Positions 8,701-17,150 of a stretch of 64,000 nucleotides of DNA are shown here, in pieces. Position numbers and translations under genes: made by a program. The notes beneath the pieces are model-generated. The model was not told the DNA's origin and did not search any database. It was given only the letters and a program-made list of their open reading frames with translations. The DNA comes from an uncultured Roseobacter sp. Lineage in GTDB: Bacteria > Pseudomonadota > Alphaproteobacteria > Rhodobacterales > Rhodobacteraceae. Positions within the stretch are counted from its first letter, which is position 1, and the number at the start of each line of letters is the position of its first letter. The stretch lies in contig NZ_CANMDB010000009.1 of assembly GCF_947496515.1 (NCBI RefSeq), positions 1-64,000 on the forward strand, in the 5' to 3' direction.

Positions 8701-10176
8701 CGTCTGCGATCCGCGCGCCTCGAAGTACAGAACCTCAATCGGGTAAGACCCGGCTTCCAGCTTCAGCGTCACAGTCTTGGTGATGGCATCGTGCAAGCCG
8801 TCGTTGTCGATCACCACCTTGCCGCCGATGCTCAGCTGCGAGCCATCGTCAGAATTCAGGTTAAAGGTATAGGTACCCGCCTTTTCGATTTTGATGTCGG
8901 CTGTGAAGCGGGCTGCAAAAAAGTTGCCTTTCCCGCCATCGTAGAAGGCATCATACCCTTCGTAGCTCAGGTCGCTCACGACTTCTTCGTGCACGCTCGG
9001 TGCTGAGAAGTCGATCTCGGACAGGGATTTGATGTCACGATCGTCGTCGTGGATGTTGAAGAACTCAGCCAGAAACCCTGGCTTGGCCTCATCGCCAGGC
9101 GTCGGTTTCGGCTCGGCACCGCCACTGCCCGGCACGATCGCGCTATCGCCGTCGATGTTGACCATCTCAAAGCCTGTATCGGGACCCGACCATTCCAGAT
9201 CCAGCGTCTGCGTGCCGCGGATTTCGTAATACAGCAACTCAATGGGGTGCGACCCGGCCTCCAGTTCCAGCGTCACGGTCTGTTTCACCGCATCGTGCAG
9301 ACCGTCATTGTCGATGACAAGATTGCCGTCGAGCGTCAGCTGCGAACCGTGATCGGAATTGAGGCTGAATGTATAGGTGCCTGCTTTCTCAACGGTAATC
9401 TCCGATGTGAAACGGGCCGCGAAAAGATTGCCTTTGCCACCGTCCCAGAACGCTTCCTCACCGTAGTAGTTGACCTTGTCCACGACTGTCTTGTGTGCGG
9501 CGGGCGCATCAAAGTCGATTTCGGACAGCGATGTGATGTCGCTGCGGCCACGATCGAGGACGAAGAACTCCGCAAGGAAGCCCACCTCTTGTGCCGCCGC
9601 TTCGGGTGCGGGCTCTGGCTCGGGCTGGCTGACCGGCGCTGGGCCGGGCTCAGGCTGCACTTGCGGTGTCGTGTCTTGTGGCGGAGTTGCCGTGCTTGGT
9701 GTCATAGTGTTGCTGCCATTTATGTTGACCATTTCAAAGCCGGTATCAGGACCCGACCACTCAAGATCCAGCGTCTGCTCGCCGCGGATTTCGTAGTACA
9801 GCAACTCAATTGGGTGTGACCCGGCTTCCAGCTCCAGTGTCACCGTCTGTTTGACGGCATCAGTATCACCGTCGTTGTCGATGATCCGGTTGCCGCCGAG
9901 CGACAGCTGCGAGCCGTGGTCGGAATTGAGGCTGAACGTATAAGTGCCGGCGGTCTCAACAGTGATATCTGCTGTAAAACGCGCGGCGAAGAGGTTGCCT
10001 TTGCCACCATCCCAGAAGGCATCTTCTCCGTAGTAGTTCACCTCATCCACGACTTGTGTGTGCGCAGCTGGCGCAGTGAAATCGATCTCTGAAAGAGATT
10101 TGATCTCGCTGTCGGCGCGATCAAGGATGAAGAACTCCGCCAAGAGTCCGGGCTGGTTTTCCTGGTTCGTCGCCAT
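5737..10176 (-). CDS. Giant secreted-type protein: three PA14-like domains plus beta-helix
   Basis: The protein has 1479 residues and no signal peptide. Three homologous domains of about 145 residues (roughly 9-150, 196-350 and 365-512) each carry GLLAEFF-like starts, AFWDGGKGN, AGTYTF.LNSD.GSQL and LDLEWSGPDT, as in PA14 sugar-binding domains. A linker of four DTDTDTDPDTKP-like units (about 514-565) follows, then a small beta domain. A long Asn/Gly-rich region (about 670-1100) resembles a right-handed parallel beta-helix (NIVISNLEVHGGMGVKDSKN, VFHHNGWEDG), as in polysaccharide lyases and epimerases. The tail ends ELNFLF: acidic, then hydrophobic residues, like type I secretion signals. AGGAG lies eight bases before the ATG, and a terminator follows the gene. 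Probable role: extracellular glycan binding or processing (inference). Confidence 0.8.
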   Translation of the reverse strand: MATNQENQPGLLAEFFILDRADSEIKSLSEIDFTAPAAHTQVVDEVNYYGEDAFWDGGKGNLFAARFTADITVETAGTYTFSLNSDHGSQLSLGGNRIIDNDGDTDAVKQTVTLELEAGSHPIELLYYEIRGEQTLDLEWSGPDTGFEMVNINGSNTMTPSTATPPQDTTPQVQPEPGPAPVSQPEPEPAPEAAAQEVGFLAEFFVLDRGRSDITSLSEIDFDAPAAHKTVVDKVNYYGEEAFWDGGKGNLFAARFTSEITVEKAGTYTFSLNSDHGSQLTLDGNLVIDNDGLHDAVKQTVTLELEAGSHPIELLYYEIRGTQTLDLEWSGPDTGFEMVNIDGDSAIVPGSGGAEPKPTPGDEAKPGFLAEFFNIHDDDRDIKSLSEIDFSAPSVHEEVVSDLSYEGYDAFYDGGKGNFFAARFTADIKIEKAGTYTFNLNSDDGSQLSIGGKVVIDNDGLHDAITKTVTLKLEAGSYPIEVLYFEARGSQTLDLDWSGPDTEFEMVSLDSVVVPETKPDTDTDTDPDTKPDTDTDTDPDTKPDTDTDTDPDTKPDTDTDTDPEPTPPRLPTSDTGEGPVRVEAVEYSAGETVSVSGGRTTTLELNTAKQITSVEIVEGPAAGNATVNPDNSIAVVMTGTDHEGPLAVEYKTTYADGSTSTGTMKLDVQAPTQEAGWGMGQHYMLERDSDGDVVVETGDNHRKVYVSEDEKALTLSDIAAREGVAVGDIDGKWLMEHPEYGGSEDMALATDVGMTLWYELTADYQDPNSHWLLFEAGYEYTDLGKVTGRGAMGESELHPIHITSWGEGPAPVLDNTIAISQRPSENIVISNLEVHGGMGVKDSKNVLITDTDLVSDGLGIRSSEFVTLHDSSISYATIDFNDGSGVTQGLLGVDSTGLLLEGNVFHHNGWEDGYNMDGTGGAPDQFSHNVYLQWDTRDVTFRDNISSESSSVGAQLRGGAFAEDNLFLDNNVAVNFLGGNYKSFGHVGNFTYFADNVITSGAFKEAQSIGGQGWGTTNGGYESTMLDNIVAHLGDPDDPNGLDGKEVTRFATSQKENASYFYEDTKVLNWLASDPKRWKEDAMDRNLDDVDFDQAMQTTIQRYAAELTGGQTATIEGLMDYILSLSNTEYDDVVTASDIVNYFQSGFGQDLDNGSAVEEHRFIPNDLAGGVRWDNRINWDSEELPTDGDTVDLGSNWVQYGSLTSRIEDLDLGDGGKLAVTSGLLEVKGTLSTSGGDGHVSIDGAGQFWTNGFGDAGRLEVNIEGGRFANTGVVDGDVTIQVGDNGQAILATDDASMILSNGSELRIVGSDARVGFDGDSDGRAIMQMADNATLSFVADEDGFSTLGEFRSGYWDQSGSPVQSGISLDGTLNIDLSDYTGGVGTHELINVDALQGMFDEIVFVGLDDAYKARTVIDFETDTLMLEITNGNGDTANDIIGKPGQRGDEPWSMWDALRAGEGDFNSTSPLVLEEPELNFLF

Positions 10177-10751
10177 GTCTTATACTCCTAATAACTCTGC
10201 AACTAGACGTGCATTGGGTTAGCCGCGTCGGCCTCAGCTTTACTGAGAGCGTCAACGGCGCTAGGACCTAAGGAACCAAGGAAAACCCGCGTCTGGCGGG
10301 GAAACACAACTCAAGGTCACCGTTCGGCCGATGCTTGAGTTCTACGGGGGGAGTGGCACCGCAATGAGGTGCAATAGTGACCATTTCGTGGGCGGACGGA
10401 TGTGTACTACATCAACCCTGGTCGAATCGTTTTCGCTGCTAAAGGCCTCATTTCGTGTGCTTTTCAGCGGCTATGCTGCCGCTTGAATTGTGTCATAAAA
10501 CGCACATACGGGAATTGAATCAAAAGCAAAACGCCATCTGAACCAGAAGCGATAAAGAGGCAAATTCCCGCTCAGATAGGTGTTTCCGTCGGTGCCTTTA
10601 TGCCAGAAATACACGTGTTAACAATGTATTAGATCTTGTTTGCCTACTGTTCCATTCGTGCCCGAATGTTGGGCTGGGCTGCCTTCTGAGAGGATTTGCA
10701 TTCAATTCCGACTCAGCTTGCTCTAATCAAATCGACGAAAGAGACGGCAGG
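10177..10751. other. Divergent intergenic region, 575 bases
   Basis: This relatively AT-rich spacer lies between the leftward PA14/beta-helix gene and the rightward glycosyltransferase gene, and must hold both promoters. I see a small CCCGC/GCGGG hairpin (10286-10300). I see no convincing open frame and no insertion-sequence remnant. No single -35/-10 pair stands out. Confidence 0.55.
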
Positions 10752-11774
10752 TTGACTGATTTGAACGCCATGCAAGAGCAGATTATCGCGCCCTACCGAA
10801 CGGAGCCTGCATGGCTGGTCACCGCAGCATCGTTTCTGGTGGACCGGATCATACCGGATTGTGAGCGTGTTCAGCTTCCGGCGCATGAGGTAGCGGGCGG
10901 TACGCTGAGATACGGCAGGGGTCCCTTACCTGCGCCCTCTCTCCCGAAACGACAGCTGCGATCATGGCGCAAACCCAAACCGATTGCTGCGCCGCACGAG
11001 ACTGTCTTTGATCTGCGCCGAAACACACCAACGAACTGGGCGCATTTTCTCAACAACCATCTGCCCATTGTCTTCTCGGTTTGCGATCAGCTGGGCATAG
11101 ATCCGCAAGAGGTGCTGTTGGTGCTGCCCGACCAGACGCCGGGCTACATCCGCGGGGCCGCCGCCATGTTCGGCCTTGAGATCCTGACCACGGATGCGGC
11201 GGTGGACGGGACAGGGGTGCTCTTTGACGCGACCCCCTGGACGGGCATCCGGCCCCTGCGGCATGCCTGGGTGAATACCGCCCCGGTGCAGCAGGTGATG
11301 GCGCGCCTTGACGCCGCCGCCGATGACGCCGCACCGCGCAAGGTGTTCCTGTCCCGGCGTGACACCCGCGCGCCTCTCAACGAGGCAGAGGTCATGGCCT
11401 GGCTGGCGCCCCGGGGTTTCGTCAGGATCTACCCCGAAGACCTGACCCCGGAACAGCAGATCCAGCTGTTCCGGCAAACGGAGGTCATGGTCGCGGTGCA
11501 CGGCGCCGGCCTCGCACCTCTGCTCTACACACAAGCGGGTGGGCGCCTGCGCCAGTTGATCGAGGTGTTGCATGCGGGGCATATGACGGATGTCTACCGC
11601 GTCATGGCGCATCAGGTCGGGGTGCAGTGGACCGGTGTGCGCGGGCGGCTGACGCCAGAGCTGATCAAGGGCGCCTATGACCTTGGGGGGCGCTACCGGG
11701 CGCATTCGCTGGATAACTTTGAGATCGACATCACATCGCTGCAGGTCGCGTTCGAGATGGCCGGACTGGAATGA
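10752..11774 (+). CDS. Glycosyltransferase family 61 protein
   Basis: The protein has about 340 residues (TTG at 10752, or 334 from the ATG at 10770; neither has a strong ribosome-binding site). The segment FRQTEVMVAVHGAGLAPLLYTQ followed by LIEVLHAG is the hallmark of GT61 (DUF563) glycosyltransferases, whose conserved GAGL loop precedes a terminal strand. NWAHFLNNHLPIVF near residue 97 and KVFLSRRDTRAPLNEAEV also match the family. No membrane segment is obvious, so it is probably cytoplasmic. The sulfotransferase gene follows ten bases later. The pair probably builds or decorates an exported polysaccharide. Donor and acceptor are unknown. Confidence 0.8.
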   Translation: MTDLNAMQEQIIAPYRTEPAWLVTAASFLVDRIIPDCERVQLPAHEVAGGTLRYGRGPLPAPSLPKRQLRSWRKPKPIAAPHETVFDLRRNTPTNWAHFLNNHLPIVFSVCDQLGIDPQEVLLVLPDQTPGYIRGAAAMFGLEILTTDAAVDGTGVLFDATPWTGIRPLRHAWVNTAPVQQVMARLDAAADDAAPRKVFLSRRDTRAPLNEAEVMAWLAPRGFVRIYPEDLTPEQQIQLFRQTEVMVAVHGAGLAPLLYTQAGGRLRQLIEVLHAGHMTDVYRVMAHQVGVQWTGVRGRLTPELIKGAYDLGGRYRAHSLDNFEIDITSLQVAFEMAGLE

Positions 11775-11784
11775 GGGACACGGG

Positions 11785-12384
11785 ATGACAGCAAAACACA
11801 AGGTCTTCGGGATCGGGTTCCAGAAAACCGGCACCACCTCTCTGGGCACGATTTTCACCAAGCTGGGATATGATGTCGCCAGCTACCGCGATTTTCGCGA
11901 CTTCGCGCCGCACGACCGGGCCGACTGGGCCGAGGTGACCAGCCGCGCGCTGGAAATCGCCGCGCGCGTGGATGCGGCCAAGGATACGCCCTGGCCCTTG
12001 CTCTACCGCGAATTGGATGCCGCTTTCCCGGGATCGAAGTTCATCCACGTGACCCGTGATCCGGACGCCTGGATCGCCAGCGCGGTCAAGGATTTCGCGG
12101 CACACCCCAACGGGCTGCACCAGACGATCTACGGCTGCCCCTATCCCAAGGGGCACGAGGATACATGGCTGGCCCGCTACAACCGGCACAACGCGGAGGT
12201 CGCCGAATACTTCGCCGACCGCCCGGATGACTACCTGCACCTGCGGCTTGAGGACGGCGTGAGCTTTGAGGCCGTTTGCGATTTCCTCGGCGAGCCGCGC
12301 GTGGGGCAGGGGGTGCCTGTGGCCAACACCCGCGCGCGCAAGCGGCTGAAAATGATCTGGTGGCGGCTCTTTCGCAAGGGCTGA
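11785..12384 (+). CDS. Sulfotransferase family protein
   Basis: The protein has 199 residues from the ATG at 11785; the frame stays open upstream but overlaps the glycosyltransferase. GFQKTGTTSLG at residues 10-20 is the 5'-phosphosulfate-binding loop. FIHVTRDPDAWIASAVKDF near residue 80 is the 3'-phosphate-binding motif of PAPS-dependent sulfotransferases. The size and the lysine-rich C-terminal WWRLFRKG fit short bacterial sulfotransferases found near glycosyltransferases. It begins ten bases after the GT61 gene and is likely cotranscribed. It would move sulfate from PAPS to a sugar or other hydroxyl acceptor (inference from context). Confidence 0.82.
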   Translation: MTAKHKVFGIGFQKTGTTSLGTIFTKLGYDVASYRDFRDFAPHDRADWAEVTSRALEIAARVDAAKDTPWPLLYRELDAAFPGSKFIHVTRDPDAWIASAVKDFAAHPNGLHQTIYGCPYPKGHEDTWLARYNRHNAEVAEYFADRPDDYLHLRLEDGVSFEAVCDFLGEPRVGQGVPVANTRARKRLKMIWWRLFRKG

Positions 12385-12558
12385 GGGGGCTTCGCACCCA
12401 ACCCCCCCGCCGCATGGCGTGGTGTAACGGCCCGTCGCATCGCAATTCCTGACCACAGACAGCGGTTTGACCCCGGCGGATCAGGCCCGCTCTCGCCGCC
12501 ACGGCTCTCCTCCGTCTGCATACGTGGGAACAGACCCCCCAGCAGCCCGGACGGAACC

Positions 12559-13584
12559 CTACCGCTTTTTCAGGAAAAGCTCTTCAATCTCGCGATCACC
12601 CATGACGCCCACCGGGCGCAGCGCCATCGTCAACACAATCACCAGCCCCAGCATGACGCCAGAGAGGCCCAGCACCTCCGGCAGGTCGATGCCGATCACC
12701 ACGGGTCCCGTCTCAAGCCAGCGCACGACCTCCAGCCCGAAGGAGATGGCGAAGGTCCCCAGCACGGCCCCCGTCACCGTGCGCATACCGCCAAAGATCA
12801 GCATCGCGAGGGTCAGAAAGACGTGGTTGAAATAGAACGGCCGCGCCGAGATCGTCCCGAGGAAATAGGCATAGGCAATACCCGCGCAGGCAAGGATCAG
12901 CGCCGACAGCACCCATGCGATCAGCCTCAGGCGGACGACATGCACGCCCATCGCCGCAGCGCCGGTTTCATCGTCGGCAGAGGCGCGCAGCATCACGCCC
13001 CAGGCGCTCTCGCGAAAGCCGCGCACAACAAAGACCAGAACGACAGCCAGCACCACGATGGAGGTCAGGGAAAAGACCTGGGGGATGCCAAAGAACGCCT
13101 GATTGCCTTTGAAGATGTCGGTCCGGTAGAGAAAGATCGCATGCACGATCACGAGGATGGCGAGGGTTGCGATGGTGGCCCCCGTGCCGGTCATGCGCAC
13201 GATGAAGATGCCCACCAGACAGGCGATGACCCCGGTGATCACCAGTGCGACCAGCGCCGATGTCACCGGGTCCAGCGCAAAGGCATTGAGACCCCAGGGC
13301 GCGTCGGGAAGGGCGATCTGCTTCATCGCCACCGGCGTCACGCAGATGGCCGCCGCATAGGCGCCGATCCCCATAAAGGCGCTGTGGCTGAGGTTCGTGA
13401 GCCGCGAATTCCCCATGAAAACCTGCAGGCCCAGCACCACGATCAGGTTGACGAAGGTGCTGTACACAAGGCGGAGCTGATAGTTCGAGGCCAGGAATGT
13501 GGCCAGCACGCCGATGGCGATCAGGATCGCGGCCAGCATGCAGGCCCCCACGATCCCGCGCTTCTGGCTTCGGGTCAGGGTCAC
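12559..13584 (-). CDS. livM: Branched-chain-type ABC transporter permease LivM
   Basis: This 341-residue inner-membrane protein has about ten hydrophobic segments. It contains the LivM-family features LQVFMGNSRLTNLSHSAFMGIGAYAAA near residue 53 and the EAA-like region SADDETGAAAMGVHVVRLRLIAW near residue 200. It is the last gene of the leftward operon and overlaps livH by four bases (ATGA). Together with LivH, LivF, LivG and the binding protein it makes a complete HAAT-type importer. Such importers also carry amides, urea and aromatic compounds. Because the operon also encodes two amide hydrolases, the substrate may be an amide or modified amino acid instead of leucine. Confidence 0.9.
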   Translation of the reverse strand: MTLTRSQKRGIVGACMLAAILIAIGVLATFLASNYQLRLVYSTFVNLIVVLGLQVFMGNSRLTNLSHSAFMGIGAYAAAICVTPVAMKQIALPDAPWGLNAFALDPVTSALVALVITGVIACLVGIFIVRMTGTGATIATLAILVIVHAIFLYRTDIFKGNQAFFGIPQVFSLTSIVVLAVVLVFVVRGFRESAWGVMLRASADDETGAAAMGVHVVRLRLIAWVLSALILACAGIAYAYFLGTISARPFYFNHVFLTLAMLIFGGMRTVTGAVLGTFAISFGLEVVRWLETGPVVIGIDLPEVLGLSGVMLGLVIVLTMALRPVGVMGDREIEELFLKKR

Positions 13585-14477
13585 AGCTTGTCCCCCTTCT
13601 CCTTGGCGGGGCTCAGGATGCCGTCGGGTCGCCAGACCAGCACCAGCGCGATGATGCCAAAGACGAACGCATCCTTGAGCCCGCCGTATTCCTGCGGCAA
13701 CAGCACCAGCATGGCCACTTCGACCGCGCCCAGAAGAAAGCCGCCCAGCACCGCGCCCGGCAGGCTGCCAAAGCCGCCGACGACACAGGCGACAAAGGCC
13801 TTGAGCACCGGGTTGAACCCGAAATGCGGGTCCACCGATCCGCGGCGCGCCATGATGAAGATGCAGGCCAACCCCGCCAGAAGCCCGGAGATCAGAAAGG
13901 CCAGTGCAAAGACCCGGTTGGCGCGGATGCCGGTCAGGCGCACCATCTCGAAGTCGCGCGACGCTGCCCGCATGGCCAGCCCCAGCGTGGTTCTTTGCAA
14001 AAAGAGCACGAGTGCCATGATCACTACCACGGTCGTCACGGATTCGAAGATCTGCAAGGACGAAATCTGTACACCGAAAAGCATCACCGGCGTGTCCAGG
14101 AAATAGAGCGACGTCACCGCAATGGGGCGCGGTGAGATGAACAGCAAAAAGAGGTTTTGCAACACGATGGAGACGCCAAAGGCGGTCAGCAGGCCGGTTG
14201 TGGGGTCGGCGTAGCGCACAGGCCGGAAGGCGACCCGTTCCAGCGCGACCGACGTCAGAGCGGTTGCCGCCACGGCGCCGACGATGATGATCAGCGGATT
14301 GGCCGTGACCAGCGCGGCAAAGGCGACCATCGTATAGCCGCCTACCGCGATCACCTCGCCATGGGCGAAGTTGACCAGCCCCATGACCGAGAAGACGATC
14401 GCAAGGCCAAGCGCCAGCAGCGCGTATTCGGCGCCAAAGGACAGGGCATTGATGATCTGCTGCGCTGCATAGTCCAT
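13581..14477 (-). CDS. livH: Branched-chain-type ABC transporter permease LivH
   Basis: This 298-residue polytopic membrane protein has the conserved LivH start (INALSFGAEYALLALGLAIVF, VNFAHGEVIAVGGY). The cytoplasmic loop MRAASRDFEMVRLTGIRANRVF near residue 175 is the ATPase-coupling segment of the family. Its ATG lies one base after the stop of livF, and its end overlaps livM by four bases. It should pair with LivM as the translocation pore of the importer in this operon. Substrate identity cannot be read from the permease. Confidence 0.92.
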   Translation of the reverse strand: MDYAAQQIINALSFGAEYALLALGLAIVFSVMGLVNFAHGEVIAVGGYTMVAFAALVTANPLIIIVGAVAATALTSVALERVAFRPVRYADPTTGLLTAFGVSIVLQNLFLLFISPRPIAVTSLYFLDTPVMLFGVQISSLQIFESVTTVVVIMALVLFLQRTTLGLAMRAASRDFEMVRLTGIRANRVFALAFLISGLLAGLACIFIMARRGSVDPHFGFNPVLKAFVACVVGGFGSLPGAVLGGFLLGAVEVAMLVLLPQEYGGLKDAFVFGIIALVLVWRPDGILSPAKEKGDKL

Positions 14478-14478
14478 C

Positions 14479-15183
14479 TCAGCCCAGCCCCGTCAGTTTT
14501 GCCATCATATCGGTACTTTCGCCCAGCTCCTCGGCAGTGCCCTCGGCCTGAATGCGGCCGCTGTTCAGCAGATACGCATAGTCCGAAATCTGCAGCGCCT
14601 GACGTGCGTTCTGCTCCACCAGCAGGATCGTCATGCCGTCGGCGCGCAGCTGCGCGATCATCTGAAACACCTGTGCGACGATCCGCGGTGCCAGCCCAAG
14701 GCTAGGTTCGTCCAGCAGCAGGATCTTCGGCTTCGACATCAGGGCGCGCGCAATGGCGAGCATCTGTTGCTCTCCGCCTGACAGGGTGCCGCCGGGCTGG
14801 TCCCGGCGCTCGCCCAAAATAGGGAAGGTATCGAACCACCGCTCAATATCGGCCTGCACGTTTTCGCGGTCGGCCCGGATCCCACCCCCGAGCCGCAGAT
14901 TTGCCTCGACGCTGAGATTGCTGAAGATCCGCCGCCCTTCGGGCGAGACGGCAATGCCGCGCCCGATACGGTCCTCAACCGTCACCCGCGTCAGATCGGT
15001 GCCCTCCAGCGCGATGGTGCCACTGGCCCGTGCAATGCCGCAGATCGCCGAGATCGTGGAGGTCTTCCCGGCCCCGTTTGGTCCAAGAAGCGCCACGCAT
15101 TGCCCTGCGCCCACACGCAGAGAGATGCCGTGGACGGCCTCGATGGGCCCGTGAAAAACACGGAGGTTTTCGATGCTCAGCAT
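14479..15183 (-). CDS. livF: Branched-chain-type ABC transporter ATP-binding protein LivF
   Basis: This 234-residue ABC ATPase has Walker A GPNGAGKTS near residue 34, signature TLSGGEQQM near 135, Walker B ILLLDEPSLGLAP near 155, and the H-loop region replaced by LLVEQN, which is typical of LivF. RRIFSNLSVEANLRLG is also characteristic of LivF as opposed to LivG. It forms the asymmetric ATPase pair with LivG encoded two genes upstream. The gap to the upstream binding-protein gene is 42 bases. Confidence 0.92.
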   Translation of the reverse strand: MLSIENLRVFHGPIEAVHGISLRVGAGQCVALLGPNGAGKTSTISAICGIARASGTIALEGTDLTRVTVEDRIGRGIAVSPEGRRIFSNLSVEANLRLGGGIRADRENVQADIERWFDTFPILGERRDQPGGTLSGGEQQMLAIARALMSKPKILLLDEPSLGLAPRIVAQVFQMIAQLRADGMTILLVEQNARQALQISDYAYLLNSGRIQAEGTAEELGESTDMMAKLTGLG

Positions 15184-15225
15184 GAGGTCAACAGGGCGCG
15201 ACAGGCTGGCCGCGCCCCGGCTGAG

Positions 15226-16377
15226 TTACCAGTCCGTAGGGACATTTTCTGGAATTTCGTTCGAGACGAGCACCCGCTCGCCGTCCTTGTAGCCAATGAC
15301 GGGGATCGTGCGCTGGGCGTAGGTCTTGGTCTCCTTGAACGAAATGCTGTCAACCGTCAGGACCGGGATGCTGTCAGCCTCGCGGATCGTCTGGGCGATG
15401 GTTGCGGGATCCGTGCTGCCCGACTGCTCAATGGCCCAGGCGACGGCTTTCACCGTGTCGGCACCGGTCGCGGGAAAGAGGCCCGGCACATCCACACCCA
15501 GTTCCTTGCAGTCGTTGATGAAGCTCACCACCGCACTGTCGGCGTGACTGGGGGCAAGGGTCGCAAAAAAGACCTTGTCCAGCAGCGATGGATCATCCGT
15601 GCCGATCGCATCCAGCGACGGATCGTCAAATCCGTCCGATCCCACGACCCAGGCGTCGATGCCAGCGCTGCGCAACTGGCGGACCAGCACGCCCACATCG
15701 GGCATGATGGAGGAAATATAAACCGCGTCGATCTCTTCGCCGAGCGCCCGCATCTCGGCGATCTGCGGTGACCAGTCAGAGGTGCCAAAGCTGAAATTCA
15801 ATGTCTCAAGCACCGTGCCGCCGGCTGCCTCGATCGCCTCTCCGAACCACAGGGGCGTCTTGGCCGACCAGCTGCCGCCCTCGTCCGAGGTCATCAGGAC
15901 CACATTCTGGACACCGTTTTCCAAGGCATAGTTGGCGGCCGCCGTGGCGGTGAACGGGTCCGGCGAGACGCCGGTAAAGAAGTTGTCGACGATGCCCGCG
16001 TGCATTTCAACCTGTGTGGACTGGGGTTGGAAGATCGACACGCCATAGCTCTGCGCGACCTGAGCCACCGGGATCATCGTGTCTGAGAACGGGATCGTGC
16101 CCAGCATGACCGCGCCCTCGTCCAGAAACTTCTGCGCCAATGAGATCGCGGTCTGCGTGTCGGCCCCGGCGTCCTGCACCAGCACCTCGATCATCTTGCC
16201 GTCCACACCGCCGTCGGCGTTGATCATCTCGGCCATGCAGCGCGCGCCCTGCCATTCGGCATAGGGCGCGTAGTCGCCAGTCATGGGCACGCCCAGACCG
16301 ATCTTGATGGTCTCCTGTGCAAAGGCGGCGGGTGTCAGGGCGGTGCAGGCCAGCGCCGCGAGGATGGATTTTTTCAT
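15226..16377 (-). CDS. Periplasmic substrate-binding protein of the HAAT importer
   Basis: The protein has 383 residues, starting MKKSILAALACTALTPAAFA, a clear Sec signal peptide ending AFA-QE. The mature part begins ETIKIGLGVPMTGDYAPYAEW, the Peripla_BP_6 (LivJ/K) fold. I chose the ATG at 16377 because AAGGAG lies six bases upstream; the longer open frame adds an implausible leader. ALENGVQNVVLMTSDEGGSW and IDAVYISSIMPDVGVLVRQL fit the two Rossmann lobes. It sits between the two ATPase genes. The ligand is unknown; the neighbouring amidohydrolases suggest an amide or N-substituted amino acid. Confidence 0.9.
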   Translation of the reverse strand: MKKSILAALACTALTPAAFAQETIKIGLGVPMTGDYAPYAEWQGARCMAEMINADGGVDGKMIEVLVQDAGADTQTAISLAQKFLDEGAVMLGTIPFSDTMIPVAQVAQSYGVSIFQPQSTQVEMHAGIVDNFFTGVSPDPFTATAAANYALENGVQNVVLMTSDEGGSWSAKTPLWFGEAIEAAGGTVLETLNFSFGTSDWSPQIAEMRALGEEIDAVYISSIMPDVGVLVRQLRSAGIDAWVVGSDGFDDPSLDAIGTDDPSLLDKVFFATLAPSHADSAVVSFINDCKELGVDVPGLFPATGADTVKAVAWAIEQSGSTDPATIAQTIREADSIPVLTVDSISFKETKTYAQRTIPVIGYKDGERVLVSNEIPENVPTDW

Positions 16378-16405
16378 GGTCGTCTCCTTGTTGGTGGTTT
16401 TTTGT

Positions 16406-17116
16406 TCAGGCAACGGCGCTCGCGTCTTCTCCGAGATAGGCGCTGATGACTTTCGGGTTCTTGGTGATCTCCTGCGGTGTGCCCTCGGCGATGATGGCCC
16501 CCATGTCGAGCACGGTAATCCGCTCGCAAAGGGTCATGATGAATTTCAGATCGTGATCAATGACGAACAGCGCGCAGTCTGCCTCCGCCTGCACCCATGT
16601 CAGGGCGCGTCCAAGCGCGTCGGTCTCTTCCTCGTTCATGCCCGCCGCCGGTTCGTCCAGCATCAGAACCTTCGGTCTGAGTGCGAGACCGCGCACAATC
16701 TCCAGCCTGCGCTGATCCCCGTAGGACAGGGCATTCGCCGCCAGTGTCAGCTTGTCGCGCAGGCCGAATTCCTCGATTGCCGCCTCGGGCAGGGCCGCGC
16801 CACCCCCTGCGTAGCGGGCAACATCTATGTTCTGCTCGACGCTGAGGCTGGGAAAGACGCGCAGGTTCTGAAAGGTGCGCGCAATACCTTGCCGCGCGCG
16901 CTGGTGGGCGCTTTGACCGGTTAGGGAGGCACCATCGAGTGTCATGGTGCCCGACGAGGCCGTCAAAAGCCCCGAGATCAGGTTGACGAGCGTGGACTTG
17001 CCCGCGCCGTTCGGTCCGATCAGCCCGCGCACCTCTCCGGCGCGCAGCACAAAGGAGACATCGCGCACCGCCTGCACACCGCCGAAGGATTTGCTGACGC
17101 CGCTCAACTCCAGCAT
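16406..17116 (-). CDS. livG: Branched-chain-type ABC transporter ATP-binding protein LivG
   Basis: This 236-residue ABC ATPase has Walker A GPNGAGKST near residue 34, the LivG-typical segment GIARTFQNLRVFPSLSVEQN near 76, a signature degenerated to LSYGDQRRLE, Walker B VLMLDEPAAGMN, and H-loop FVIDHDLKFI. These features distinguish it from LivF. It begins 34 bases after the cysteine hydrolase stop and ends 28 bases before the binding-protein gene. It would energise uptake with LivF. Confidence 0.92.
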   Translation of the reverse strand: MLELSGVSKSFGGVQAVRDVSFVLRAGEVRGLIGPNGAGKSTLVNLISGLLTASSGTMTLDGASLTGQSAHQRARQGIARTFQNLRVFPSLSVEQNIDVARYAGGGAALPEAAIEEFGLRDKLTLAANALSYGDQRRLEIVRGLALRPKVLMLDEPAAGMNEEETDALGRALTWVQAEADCALFVIDHDLKFIMTLCERITVLDMGAIIAEGTPQEITKNPKVISAYLGEDASAVA

Positions 17117-17150
17117 CGCGGCCTCCCCTCGTTCTGGCGGACGGCATCTC

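Noticed and set aside
12823-14106. 427-codon plus-strand frame across livM and livH
   Set aside because: Antisense to two clear permease genes; Asp/His/Gln-rich product without motifs.
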